Assembly: GCF_000280905.1 (NCBI RefSeq) | Contig: NZ_ALAP01000009.1 | Location: forward strand, 51,261-115,260 | Reading direction: 5' to 3' | Length of the DNA: 64,000 nt | DNA from: Streptomyces sp. AA1529 | GTDB lineage: Bacteria > Actinomycetota > Actinomycetes > Streptomycetales > Streptomycetaceae | Shown here: one piece after another, positions 9,287 to 18,020 of the stretch | How positions within the stretch are numbered: position 1 is the stretch's first letter | Layout of the letters: every line of letters begins with the position of its first letter | Program-made: the position numbers and the translations under genes | Notes under the pieces: generated by a model | Database searches by the model: none | Told to the model about the DNA's origin: nothing | The model's input: the letters and a program-made list of their open reading frames with translations, nothing else

Positions 9287-9907
9287 GTGAGGGCGCGGAG
9301 TGCCCCCGTCTCCCGGATGCCGCCGCGGCTCCGCGCGTTCTGCGCGGAGCTCGCCGGATTCGCCGCCGTCGGTGTCTTCGCCTTCCTCGCGGACCTCGGC
9401 GGCTTCCTGTGGCTGCGCGGACCCGTCGGGATGGACCCGATGTACGCCAAGGCCCTGTCCTTCGTGGCGGGCGTCGCCGTCGCCTACACGGGCAACGCGC
9501 TGGGCCCCTACCGGCTGCGCGGGCGCCGGGTGGCCGGGGGTTGGCGGAGGTTCGGCGTCTTCGTGCTGGTCAACGCGGCGGGCGGGGCCGTGCAGCTGGG
9601 CTGCCTCGGCGTCTCGCGGCAGCTGCTGGGACTGACCTCCGCCCTCGCCGATGTCGTCTCCGGCGCCGGAGTGGGCCTGGTGCTGGGCACCGCCGTGCGG
9701 TTCTGGGGGACCCGCACCCTCGTCTTCTCCGGTACACGGGGCCCGGTGCGTACGACCGGCCGCACCCCGGCCGCCGGGTCTCCTGCCTCCGGCCCGTCCG
9801 CCGCCCTCGGTCCGGACGGTGCGTCCGGCCCGGACGGTGCGCCCGGTCCGGACGGTGCGCCGGCGCGGGAACGGTCGAGGGTCGACGGCGGGGCGGGGGC
9901 CGGGTGA
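9287..9907 (+). CDS. GtrA-family membrane protein
   Basis: 206 residues with four predicted membrane segments (around AGFAAVGVFAFLADLGGF, YAKALSFVAGVAVAY, FGVFVLVNAAGGAVQL and VSGAGVGLVLGTAVRF), the GtrA layout. GTG 9287 is chosen because a strong GGAGGGGG site sits just upstream; ATG 9317 is the alternative. The mycobacterial counterpart in this cluster, Rv3789, is proposed to move or anchor polyprenylphosphoryl-arabinose; the same is inferred here. The C-terminal ~50 residues carry imperfect GPDGA repeats and are probably disordered. Last gene of the PAP2-UbiA-GtrA operon, convergent with the FHA/FtsK gene. Confidence 0.82.
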   Translation: MRARSAPVSRMPPRLRAFCAELAGFAAVGVFAFLADLGGFLWLRGPVGMDPMYAKALSFVAGVAVAYTGNALGPYRLRGRRVAGGWRRFGVFVLVNAAGGAVQLGCLGVSRQLLGLTSALADVVSGAGVGLVLGTAVRFWGTRTLVFSGTRGPVRTTGRTPAAGSPASGPSAALGPDGASGPDGAPGPDGAPARERSRVDGGAGAG

Positions 9908-9955
9908 CGGAGGCCCGCCCGCCCCGGGACCCACTCGCCGCCGGACTCGCGGTGC

Positions 9956-12900
9956 CTATCCGGCCCCCGGCGCGGCCCCCGGCGTCACCTGGCGGGCCGC
10001 CCGCTCCATCGCGCTGGCCAGCAGCGCCAGATCCGTCGGCCCGTTGCCCAGCTCCCGTACCTGGCGGCGCGCGGGAGGGTCCCCGGCGCGCGCCCAGTCC
10101 AACGGCACCACCGTGGGCCGCAGCGTCGCGGTCCGGGGGATCCGGCCGGTGACCCGGCCCGCCTGGAAGGCGACCGGCACCCCGCCCACCACGGTGCCCT
10201 CCGGCCCCCGCCGCTGACGCAGGGTCAGGGTGCCCCGGCCGCGCGGCGTGCCCTCGGCGCCGCGCTCGCCGCCGGTCAGCTCCACATGCAGCGCCGCCGT
10301 ACGGGCCGGTGCCGTGTGCACCGTCCGGTCGGCACGGCCGGTCGCCGCGATCACATGCACGCCGAGCCGGCTCCCCGCCCGGGCCACCGCCTCCAGTGCC
10401 CGGACCACCGAACCGGCCGCGGGGCGGCCGGGGTTGCCCAGCGCCGGGTCGACCAGCGTGTCGAAATCGTCCACCAGCACCACGAGCCGGGGCGGCACGC
10501 CGCCGGGCCCCAGCGGGGAGGGCGACGTCAGCGGGGGCGCCGCGGCGTCGCCGTCCGGCCCGCCGGTACGCCGCGAACCAGGGGAGTCGGCGGCACCGGT
10601 GCCACCGGTGGAATCGGTGCGGGCCGCGTCGGCGCCGGACCCCTCGGTACGGGGCGCCGCGGCCGTCCCCGGCTCCGCGGCCGGCTGGTCCCCGGGCCGC
10701 GCCTCGGTGCGCCGCAGCCGGAGGGTGCGCCGGGTACCGTCCGGCTCGGGCTCGGCCGCCCCGCCGCCCCGGACGGCTCGGTCGCCCGGATCCGGCTCCG
10801 GCCGCCGGGCGGCCCCGCCCCCGGCCGCCGCGGGTGCCCCGACGGGCCCGCCGGGCGCCCCGGGCTGCTGCGGCAGCGCCTCCAGTCCCGCACCGCTTCC
10901 GGCACCGGGCCTTCCGCCGCCCTGGGTTCCGCGCCCGCCCGCGGCGCGGTCCTCCGGGGCACCGCCGTGCGCCCCGGACCGCTGGGCGGCCACGGCGGCC
11001 CGCTCCTCGGGTGCCCGGGCGGGCGCCGGGACCTGCACGCCCTCCCCGGCCCGCGGCTCGGCGGCCGCCTCCCGCACCGGTTCCCGCTCCGGCGCCTGCC
11101 GGGGAGCCACCACCCGTCCGGAGGGGCGGGCGGCCGAGCGCACATACTCCTCGAAGCTGCTCTCGTCACCGATCAGTTCGGCCCGCCGCTTCAGCTCGGC
11201 GCTCAGCGACTGCGCGAACTGCCGCATCCGCACCGGGTCGCCCGCCGTCAGCCGCGCCGTGGTGTGCGGCAGTTCCTCGCACACCCGCAACCCGTCCCCG
11301 GCGTCCGCACCGGCGCCGTCCACCAGCACCAGCGCGAGCCGGTCGGGGCGCTCCCCGGCGGCGAGGGAGGCCGCCAGCGAGCGGAGCAGTTCGGTCTTGC
11401 CGGATCCGGGGCCGCCGCTGACGAAGGCGTGCCCCGGCAGGGCGCGGCCCGCTGCGCCGGTGTCGCCCTCGGGGACGGCGGGCGCCATCCCGGCGGGCAG
11501 CGCCGACAGGTCCGAGAGGTCGGCCTCCAGCGGTCCGTGCGGGCCCGCGCCGAAGACCAGCGGGACCCGGCCCGCAGTGCCGGCGGCCCGCTCCGACCAG
11601 CGGGCGAGCAGCGCGGCGGGGGTCGCCCTGGCCAGCCCCAGCTCCTCCAGCAGCCGGCACTGCTCGGGCAGGGTCACGGTCGGGGCCGCCGACGCGTCGG
11701 TGTCCGCGCCCTCCGGTTCCCGCAGTGGTGCCAGGGCCCGCGCGAACCGCTCGGCCCATGCCGCCGACACCGCGTCCACGGTGGCCACGGGCCCGCCCGG
11801 CGCCCCCGGGCCGCCGCCCGCCGCGGCCCATCGGCCCGGCCCGTCGTGCGGTTCCCGGCCGGGCCGGTCCTGCGGTTCCCCGCCGGGAGCCGCCGCCCCG
11901 CCCGGAGCCGGGGCCCGGCCGTCCCGGCGCTGCTCGCCGCGCGGGGCGCCGTCTCCGTTCCGGGTGCGGTGTCCGACCCGGCCTCCCCGGGCGCCGTGCC
12001 CCTCGCCTCCGGCCGGTGCGTCCGGGCGCTCCGGGGTGCTGCGCGGGGCCGGCCGTCCGGCGGGGTGCAGGACCTTGACCGCCGTGGCGACGTCGCCGCT
12101 CAGCAGGGCGACCGTGCCGCACTCGGCGAACCCGGGGCAGGCGCCGTCCGCCGCTTCGAGGGTCGCGGTCAGCGGCGAGGACGGGCTGGCGGGCGGCGTC
12201 TCGGCCAGGCAGAGCAGATGGATACCGGCGGCCGGGCCCTCCCGCGCCAGCCGGGCCGTGCTCGCGCGCAGCGCCGCGGTGCCGGGGTCGCCGTCCACCA
12301 CCACGACCGCGGCGGGGCCGCGGCCCCCCGCCGGGCGGGGAGCCGAGCCCTGGGCCTCCAGCCGCCGTACCAGCTCCGCCGTGCGCGCGGCCGCCTGGTC
12401 GTGGTCGTAGGCCGTCAGCAGTCCGCAGTCCTGGCCGTGCCCCGGGCGCAGATGGGGCAGCCAGCCGAGCCACGCCCACTCCTGCTGCCGCGCCTGGGCG
12501 CTGCGCGCCGGGTCGGCCGACAGCAGGACGACCTCCAGCGCGCTGGGCCCGTGCAGGGCCGTCAACTGCGCGAGCACGGACCGGGCCAGTCCGGCCAGCC
12601 GCGCCCGCGGCCCGGCCAGCCCGAGCGCGCCCGCGCGGCGCAGGTCGGCGGTGACCGTGTCGCCCTGCCCGCCGGCGCGGTGCGCGATGCCGAGCCGCAC
12701 GGTCAGCGCGTCCGGATGCTCCGGGCCCCGCTCCCACAGCCGGGGGCCCGGTCCGAGGGCGCTCAGCAGCACCGAGGCCGGGTCCGGCCAGCGCTTCGCA
12801 CCGTCGGGCGGCATCGACAGGCTGTCGGCGGCGGCCTCCTGGCGGTTCCCGAAGCCCTCGGCCGGGTGCGCCGCGTAGCCGCTCGTGCCGGAGCCGTGGC

Positions 12901-14170
12901 GCGTCGGCCCGTGCGGTTCCGGGTCGGGGTGCCTGGGCCCGCCGCCGGGCGCCGTGCCGGGCCCGGCCGGCTCCGTACGGGCCGTGAGGCGGCGGGCCCA
13001 GGCGCTCAGCCCCCGGCCTCTGCGGGCTGCCGCCTCCCCGCCGTCCGGCGGGGGCCCGGCGGTACTGCCACCCGGGCCGCCGGGCGGTACGAGCCCCGCG
13101 CTGTGGGTCATGTCGGCCCCGGGGAAGGGCCCGCCGGACGCCGGTGCGTAGGAGTGCGCGGAGTGGCCCGGGCCGTCCCCCGCGCCCCAGTGCTCGGCTG
13201 CCCGGGCGGTTCCTCCGCCGGGGCCCGGCGGCTCGCCGGGGGAGCCGGCCGTCCCCGGTCCCGTTCCGGCGGCGGGGCCCCCGGCGGGCCGCTCGGGGAC
13301 GAGGCGGAGGCGCCCCTCGCCGTCCGGTGCGGTGGGCAGGGCCAGCGGTGCGGCCGGGCCGGGCGCGGACGGATCCGCCGCGGTGGCGTCCGGGTGCGGG
13401 CCGCCGCGGGCGGCGGCCTCCAGCCGGACGGTGGTCTCGCCGATGCGCAGGGTGGCGCCCGGGCGCAGCAGGACGGGCTGCCGGCCGACCGGGGCGCCCT
13501 CGACCGTGGTGCCGTTGGTGGAGCCGAGGTCGGTCACGGTGACCGTGCCGCCGTCGGTCACGGTGACGGCGCAGTGCAGCCGGGAGACGTCGGGGTCGTC
13601 CAGCGGGACGTCGGCCTCCGCGGAGCGGCCGAGGTGGACCGTGCCGCCCTGCAGCAGGTGGATGCCGCCCGCGTCGGGTCCGCCGGTGACATGCAGCCGG
13701 GCTCGGGCCGAGCCGTACGCCGTCAGTGCCGTCACGGCGGCGCCGTGTGCGGGGAGCGCGGCGGGGGCGACGGGGGCGTGCAGCGAGATGAGCGCGCCGT
13801 CCAGCAGCGGGGGCTCGCCGATGATCTGGCGGTGCGGGTCGAGCCGCCGGGTCCCGGCGTAGACGACCACCGGCTCCTGCGCCGCCTCCTCCTGGCCCGC
13901 CGCCTCGCTCCCGGCGGAACCGGAAGCGGAGGACGATGCGGCCAGCGCTGCCGCTGCCGAGGTCGCCAGTGCGCCGGTCACCGCCGAGAGCACGGTGCCC
14001 GCCGGAGCCGTGACCAGTACGTTGGCCTGTCCGACCGGTTGAATCGGGTGGGGCTGTGCCGACTGCGGCCGGGCGGCGGTGCGTGCTGCCGGTCCCGTGC
14101 GGCCCCCGCCCGCGTCCGCCGTGCCGCGCGCGCCGCGTGGCGCCGGCGCGACAGTCAGCCGGATCTGCAT
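9956..14170 (-). CDS. FHA domain-containing FtsK/SpoIIIE-like ATPase
   Basis: 1404 residues. Order: an N-terminal beta-rich region, then an FHA domain (about 170-255) with HLGRSAEADVPL, VSRLHC and STNGTTV. Then a disordered Pro/Gly-rich stretch, FtsK-like segments, a Walker A GGPGSGKTE near residue 915, and a Walker B VVLVDDFDT near 1227. A long low-complexity linker separates the last two. FHA domains bind phosphothreonine, so the two Ser/Thr kinases transcribed divergently next door are likely partners. FtsK/SpoIIIE ATPases move DNA or, as EccC/EssC, secrete type VII substrates; the sequence does not decide which. ATG 14170 (MQIRLTVAP) is chosen because it begins the conserved EssC-like beta-strand. 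No membrane segment is obvious. Confidence 0.85.
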   Translation of the reverse strand: MQIRLTVAPAPRGARGTADAGGGRTGPAARTAARPQSAQPHPIQPVGQANVLVTAPAGTVLSAVTGALATSAAAALAASSSASGSAGSEAAGQEEAAQEPVVVYAGTRRLDPHRQIIGEPPLLDGALISLHAPVAPAALPAHGAAVTALTAYGSARARLHVTGGPDAGGIHLLQGGTVHLGRSAEADVPLDDPDVSRLHCAVTVTDGGTVTVTDLGSTNGTTVEGAPVGRQPVLLRPGATLRIGETTVRLEAAARGGPHPDATAADPSAPGPAAPLALPTAPDGEGRLRLVPERPAGGPAAGTGPGTAGSPGEPPGPGGGTARAAEHWGAGDGPGHSAHSYAPASGGPFPGADMTHSAGLVPPGGPGGSTAGPPPDGGEAAARRGRGLSAWARRLTARTEPAGPGTAPGGGPRHPDPEPHGPTRHGSGTSGYAAHPAEGFGNRQEAAADSLSMPPDGAKRWPDPASVLLSALGPGPRLWERGPEHPDALTVRLGIAHRAGGQGDTVTADLRRAGALGLAGPRARLAGLARSVLAQLTALHGPSALEVVLLSADPARSAQARQQEWAWLGWLPHLRPGHGQDCGLLTAYDHDQAAARTAELVRRLEAQGSAPRPAGGRGPAAVVVVDGDPGTAALRASTARLAREGPAAGIHLLCLAETPPASPSSPLTATLEAADGACPGFAECGTVALLSGDVATAVKVLHPAGRPAPRSTPERPDAPAGGEGHGARGGRVGHRTRNGDGAPRGEQRRDGRAPAPGGAAAPGGEPQDRPGREPHDGPGRWAAAGGGPGAPGGPVATVDAVSAAWAERFARALAPLREPEGADTDASAAPTVTLPEQCRLLEELGLARATPAALLARWSERAAGTAGRVPLVFGAGPHGPLEADLSDLSALPAGMAPAVPEGDTGAAGRALPGHAFVSGGPGSGKTELLRSLAASLAAGERPDRLALVLVDGAGADAGDGLRVCEELPHTTARLTAGDPVRMRQFAQSLSAELKRRAELIGDESSFEEYVRSAARPSGRVVAPRQAPEREPVREAAAEPRAGEGVQVPAPARAPEERAAVAAQRSGAHGGAPEDRAAGGRGTQGGGRPGAGSGAGLEALPQQPGAPGGPVGAPAAAGGGAARRPEPDPGDRAVRGGGAAEPEPDGTRRTLRLRRTEARPGDQPAAEPGTAAAPRTEGSGADAARTDSTGGTGAADSPGSRRTGGPDGDAAAPPLTSPSPLGPGGVPPRLVVLVDDFDTLVDPALGNPGRPAAGSVVRALEAVARAGSRLGVHVIAATGRADRTVHTAPARTAALHVELTGGERGAEGTPRGRGTLTLRQRRGPEGTVVGGVPVAFQAGRVTGRIPRTATLRPTVVPLDWARAGDPPARRQVRELGNGPTDLALLASAMERAARQVTPGAAPGAG

Positions 14171-14547
14171 CTGCGCCTCCAGGTCCCGTCCGCGCCGCGC
14201 GCTCGGCGGGCAGCCCACCCACCGCGCTCACGCGCCGGCACATCGTCCGTACCACTGCATGCATACTCGCACCCGCGACCGACAGCGGAGCCGGTCCTGG
14301 CCATCCGCCCGATTCTGCCGCGCTGATGATCTTGACCGGGTGACGGCGCCGCCGCAACCATCACCACTCCGTGTGCGTCTTCCGGGGGAGTCGTCCGGCC
14401 AGGCGTGCCCACCGGGCACCGGCGCGTGCCCGGTGGGCTGCGCCGGTCACCGCGCGTGCCCGGGAGCGGGTGCGGGCCTCGGCGCCGCCTTGCGCGGCGG
14501 CACTATTGTGGGCGGGATTGCAGAACGAGACCAGGGAGCGCATTGAC
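14171..14547. promoter_or_regulatory. Divergent promoter region between the FHA/FtsK gene and pkaA-like gene
   Basis: 377 bases without a gene. A perfect 13-bp hairpin (arms 14407-14419 and 14426-14438, loop cggcgc) lies 110 bases before the kinase start. It has no T-tract, so it is either a terminator-like insulator or an operator. A TATTGT at 14504-14509 could be a -10 element for the kinase; no -35 is clear. A ccagggagcg purine run at 14531-14540 is the probable ribosome site. Confidence 0.45.
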
Positions 14548-16287
14548 GTGCGGCCGGTAGGCAGCAAGTACCTGCTCGAAGAGCCGCTGGGGCGCGGCGC
14601 CACGGGCACCGTCTGGCGGGCCCGCCAGCGCGAGACGGCGGGCTCTGAGGCGGCGGTGGCCGGGCAGCCCGGCGAGACCGTCGCGATCAAGGTCCTCAAG
14701 GAGGAGCTGGCCAACGACCCCGACGTGGTGATGCGCTTCCTGCGGGAGCGCTCCGTGCTGCTGCGGCTGACCCACCACAACATCGTCAGAACCCGCGACC
14801 TCGTGGTCGAAGGCGATCTGCTGGCGCTCGTGATGGACCTCGTCGAGGGCCCCGACCTGCATCGCTACCTGCGCGAGAACGGCCCGTTCTCGCCCGTCGC
14901 GGCCTGCCTGGTCACCGCACAGGTGGCGGACGCGCTGGCCGCCAGCCACGCCGACGGCGTCGTGCACCGGGACCTGAAGCCCGCGAACGTCCTGCTGACC
15001 GAGGACGAGACCGGCATGCGCCCGATGCTCACGGACTTCGGCATCGCGCGGCTCGCGGACTCGCCCGGACTGACCCGCACCCAGGAGTTCGTCGGCACCC
15101 CCGCCTATGTCGCGCCGGAGTCGGCCGAGGGCCGCCCGCAGACCTCCGCGGTGGACGTCTACGGCGCGGGCATCCTGCTGTACGAGCTGGTCAGCGGCTA
15201 TCCGCCGTTCAGCGGGGACAGCGCCCTCGCCGTCCTGCACCAGCATCTGGCGCAGGAGCCCGAGCGCCCCGCGCACCTCCCCGACCCGCTGTGGACGGTC
15301 ATCGAGCACTGCCTGCGCAAGAACCCCGACGAGCGGCCCAGCGCCGAGAACCTGGCGCGCGGCCTGCGGGCCGTCGCCGGCGGTATCGGCGCCCAGGCCA
15401 CGCCGCAGGCCGCGGGCGCAGCGCTCGGGGTGGCCGCGCTGCTGGCGCCCGACCCCGCGCCCGCACCCGTCCCGGGTTCCGCGCCCGGCGCCCCGGCGGG
15501 GGGTGGCGGGCAGTACGATCCCGCGGCGCGGACCGACGTGCTGCCGCAGACCGGCGGCCCGCACGGCGCGCCCGGCCAGTACGACCCGTCGGCCGAGACC
15601 AATGTGCTGCCGCAGACCGGCAGTCCGCAGGGCGGTTACGGCCAGGGCGGGCAGGGCGGCCAGGGCGGCGACTCCACCCGGGTCATGCCGCCGGTTCCGG
15701 GCGGCCCGCCGCCGGGCGGACCGGGCGGGGCTCCGCAGCAGGACGGCCCCCACCCGTGGGAGAGCCAGCTGCGCGCGGCCCGGGACCGCAACGAGCAGAC
15801 CCAGTTCCAGCCGCTCGACCCCAGCATGGATCCGCTGCGCCGCCGCCCCCAGCGGCAGGCCCCGCCGCCCGGCCCTCAGGGCCACGGGCAGTACGGCCAG
15901 TACGGCGGGCAGGGCCAGTACGGCCAGTACGGGCAGCAGCCCGCGCAGCAGCCGCCGCAGCGCTACGAGCCGCAGCCGCCCAGGGGCCGGGAGCCCCGGC
16001 CGCAGCGGGACCCGAGGCCGCAGCGGGATCCGCGGCAAGGGGGGCCGCCGCGCGAGCCCCGGCAGCGCCGCGAGCCGCGGCAGCGCAGCGCCAACCCCAT
16101 GCGCATCCCGGGGCTGGGCTGCCTCAAGGGGTGCCTGTTCCTCATCGTCATCCTCGTGGTGGCCGGAGTGCTGATCTGGAACCTGACGGACGCTCCGCAG
16201 TGGTGGGCCGACGGCAAGAGCTTCTGGGAGTCGACGAAGGACGTGTTCCGCGAGATCGGGGACTTCTTCGACAAGGTCAACAACTGA
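14548..16287 (+). CDS. pkaA: Membrane Ser/Thr protein kinase (PkaA-like)
   Basis: 579 residues. Kinase domain in the first ~275: glycine loop LGRGATGTVW, ATP-binding Lys in VAIKVLKEEL (about residue 48), catalytic HRDLKPANVLL (about 140), TDFGIARL (about 165), and APESAEG in the P+1 region. Next comes a ~230-residue Pro/Gln/Gly-rich linker with GQYGQYG-type repeats. One membrane segment follows near residues 527-546 (CLFLIVILVVAGVLIW), with a short extracellular tail and no PASTA domain. GTG 14548 fits the conserved RPVGSKYLLEEPLG start. It is named by similarity and position, just before the second kinase and prfB. Likely phosphorylates Thr sites read by the FHA protein divergently encoded. 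Confidence 0.88.
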   Translation: MRPVGSKYLLEEPLGRGATGTVWRARQRETAGSEAAVAGQPGETVAIKVLKEELANDPDVVMRFLRERSVLLRLTHHNIVRTRDLVVEGDLLALVMDLVEGPDLHRYLRENGPFSPVAACLVTAQVADALAASHADGVVHRDLKPANVLLTEDETGMRPMLTDFGIARLADSPGLTRTQEFVGTPAYVAPESAEGRPQTSAVDVYGAGILLYELVSGYPPFSGDSALAVLHQHLAQEPERPAHLPDPLWTVIEHCLRKNPDERPSAENLARGLRAVAGGIGAQATPQAAGAALGVAALLAPDPAPAPVPGSAPGAPAGGGGQYDPAARTDVLPQTGGPHGAPGQYDPSAETNVLPQTGSPQGGYGQGGQGGQGGDSTRVMPPVPGGPPPGGPGGAPQQDGPHPWESQLRAARDRNEQTQFQPLDPSMDPLRRRPQRQAPPPGPQGHGQYGQYGGQGQYGQYGQQPAQQPPQRYEPQPPRGREPRPQRDPRPQRDPRQGGPPREPRQRREPRQRSANPMRIPGLGCLKGCLFLIVILVVAGVLIWNLTDAPQWWADGKSFWESTKDVFREIGDFFDKVNN

Positions 16288-16474
16288 GGGTCCGGCCCGT
16301 CCGACACCCGAACCGGAATCCCGTGGCGGCGGGCCGGAAGCCCCGTGGGGCGGGACCCGGGCACCGGCGGCCAGGGGGATTTGTCGACACCTGAAGGGGG
16401 ATTTCCCCCACAGAAGTGACAGTTACCGGCATCCGGGGCTCCCAACCCGGGCCCCGCCGCGTAGCTTTGTCGCC

Positions 16475-17851
16475 ATGGCACGGAAGATCGGCAGTCGCTA
16501 CACGGCACACCGCATCCTCGGCCGCGGCAGCGCCGGAACGGTGTGGCTCGGTGACGGACCGGAGGGTCCCGTCGCCATCAAGCTGCTGCGTGAGGACCTC
16601 GCCTCCGACCAGGACCTGGTCGAGCGGTTCGTGCAGGAGCGCAGCGCGCTGCTGTGCCTCGACCATCCGCGCGTCGTCGGCGTACGCGACCTGGTGGTGG
16701 ACGGCGACGAACTGGCCCTGGTCATGGACCTGGTGCGGGGGACCGATCTGCGCACCAGGCTGGAGCGGGACCGCCGCCTGGCACCCGCCGCTGCGGTCGC
16801 CGTCGCCGCCGACGTCGCCGACGCGCTGGCCGCCGCGCACGCCGCCGGGCTGGTGCACCGCGACGTGAAGCCGGAGAACGTGCTGCTGGACGCCCTGGCG
16901 CTGGAGGGGCCCGGCGGGGCGCCGCCCGCGCTGCTGACCGATTTCGGCGTCGCCAAGCTCATCGACTCGCCCAGCCGCACCCGCGCCACCTCGATCATCG
17001 GCACCCCCGACTACCTGGCGCCCGAGATCGTCGAAGGGCTGCCGCCGCGCGCCGCCGTCGACATCTACGCGCTGGCCACCGTCGTCTACGAACTGCTGGC
17101 TGGTTTCACGCCGTTCGGCGGCGGCCACCCCGGCGCGGTGCTGCGCAGACATGTGACCGAGACGGTGGCGCCGCTGCCCGGCATCCCGGACGAGCTGTGG
17201 CAGCTCGTCCACCAGTGCCTCGCCAAAGCACCCGCCTCCCGGCTGCGCGCCGCGGAGCTGGCGGCCCGGCTGCGCGAACTGCTGCCGGCCCTGGAGGGGC
17301 TGCCGCCGCTGGACATCGACGAGCAGGACGACGAGTACGGCGAGTACGGCGACCACGACGGACCCGCCGACCACGGCGACCACGGGGGACCCGCCGGATA
17401 CGCGGACCACGACGCGTACCCCGACCACGACGAGTACGCGGGTGACGACGCGTACCCCGGCCACGCGCCGGGCGCGGGCGGCGCCGGAGGCGCGGCGCGC
17501 GACCGGCGTCCCGGACCCGGCGCGGCGGCCACCGCGGGCCGCGGCGCCGTGCCCCTCGTCCACTCGCGGGTCGGCCCCGACGCGAACCGGGACACCCACA
17601 CGAGCATGCGGGTGCCCGGCGAGGACGAACTGGCCGGCGGCGCGCACGGCACGGCGCGCACGCCCCGCGCCGCTGGTGAGGCGCGCGCCGGGTCCGCGCG
17701 GCACCGGACCGCCATGCGGCGCAGACGGCTGAAAATAGGTGTTGCCGCCGCGCTGGCCGCCGTGGCCCTCGCGGTGGGCGGCTGGCTGGCCACCGCCGAG
17801 GACGACACCGGCTCGTTGCGGGCGCCCGCGTACGGGTACCCGACGGACTGA
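16475..17851 (+). CDS. pkaB: Membrane Ser/Thr protein kinase (PkaB-like)
   Basis: 458 residues, a paralogue of the preceding kinase. Kinase motifs: LGRGSAGTVWL, VAIKLLREDL, HRDVKPENVLL, TDFGVAKL and APEIVEG. After the kinase (about residue 275) comes an acidic, Tyr/His-rich linker with DHDxYP-type repeats, then a basic patch (RRRRLK) and one membrane segment near 420-437 (VAAALAAVALAVGGWLA), leaving only ~20 residues outside. There is no sensor domain. ATG 16475 directly follows tagctttgtcgcc. TAGCTT at 16463-16468 is at a distance compatible with a leaderless transcript; that is weak inference. Starts 187 bases after pkaA, so it may have its own promoter. Confidence 0.88.
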   Translation: MARKIGSRYTAHRILGRGSAGTVWLGDGPEGPVAIKLLREDLASDQDLVERFVQERSALLCLDHPRVVGVRDLVVDGDELALVMDLVRGTDLRTRLERDRRLAPAAAVAVAADVADALAAAHAAGLVHRDVKPENVLLDALALEGPGGAPPALLTDFGVAKLIDSPSRTRATSIIGTPDYLAPEIVEGLPPRAAVDIYALATVVYELLAGFTPFGGGHPGAVLRRHVTETVAPLPGIPDELWQLVHQCLAKAPASRLRAAELAARLRELLPALEGLPPLDIDEQDDEYGEYGDHDGPADHGDHGGPAGYADHDAYPDHDEYAGDDAYPGHAPGAGGAGGAARDRRPGPGAAATAGRGAVPLVHSRVGPDANRDTHTSMRVPGEDELAGGAHGTARTPRAAGEARAGSARHRTAMRRRRLKIGVAAALAAVALAVGGWLATAEDDTGSLRAPAYGYPTD

Positions 17852-18020
17852 CCGGAAGCCCGTGCGCCGGGCCCGGATGCGCGGCGCGGCGGCGCGTAGC
17901 AGGCTGGACGTGCCGGTCGGCGTGTGGGCCGCGCCCGGCGCACCGGCCGTACCGGTCCGGCGAGGCGGGCCGGTACGGGTCCACCGGCCGCAGCCGGGCA
18001 GGGCACGAGGGAGGTGCCGC

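Noticed and set aside
10286..14326. 1346-codon plus-strand open frame opposite the FHA/FtsK gene
   Set aside because: Arg/Gly/Pro-rich shadow with no motif; the minus strand holds FHA and Walker motifs.
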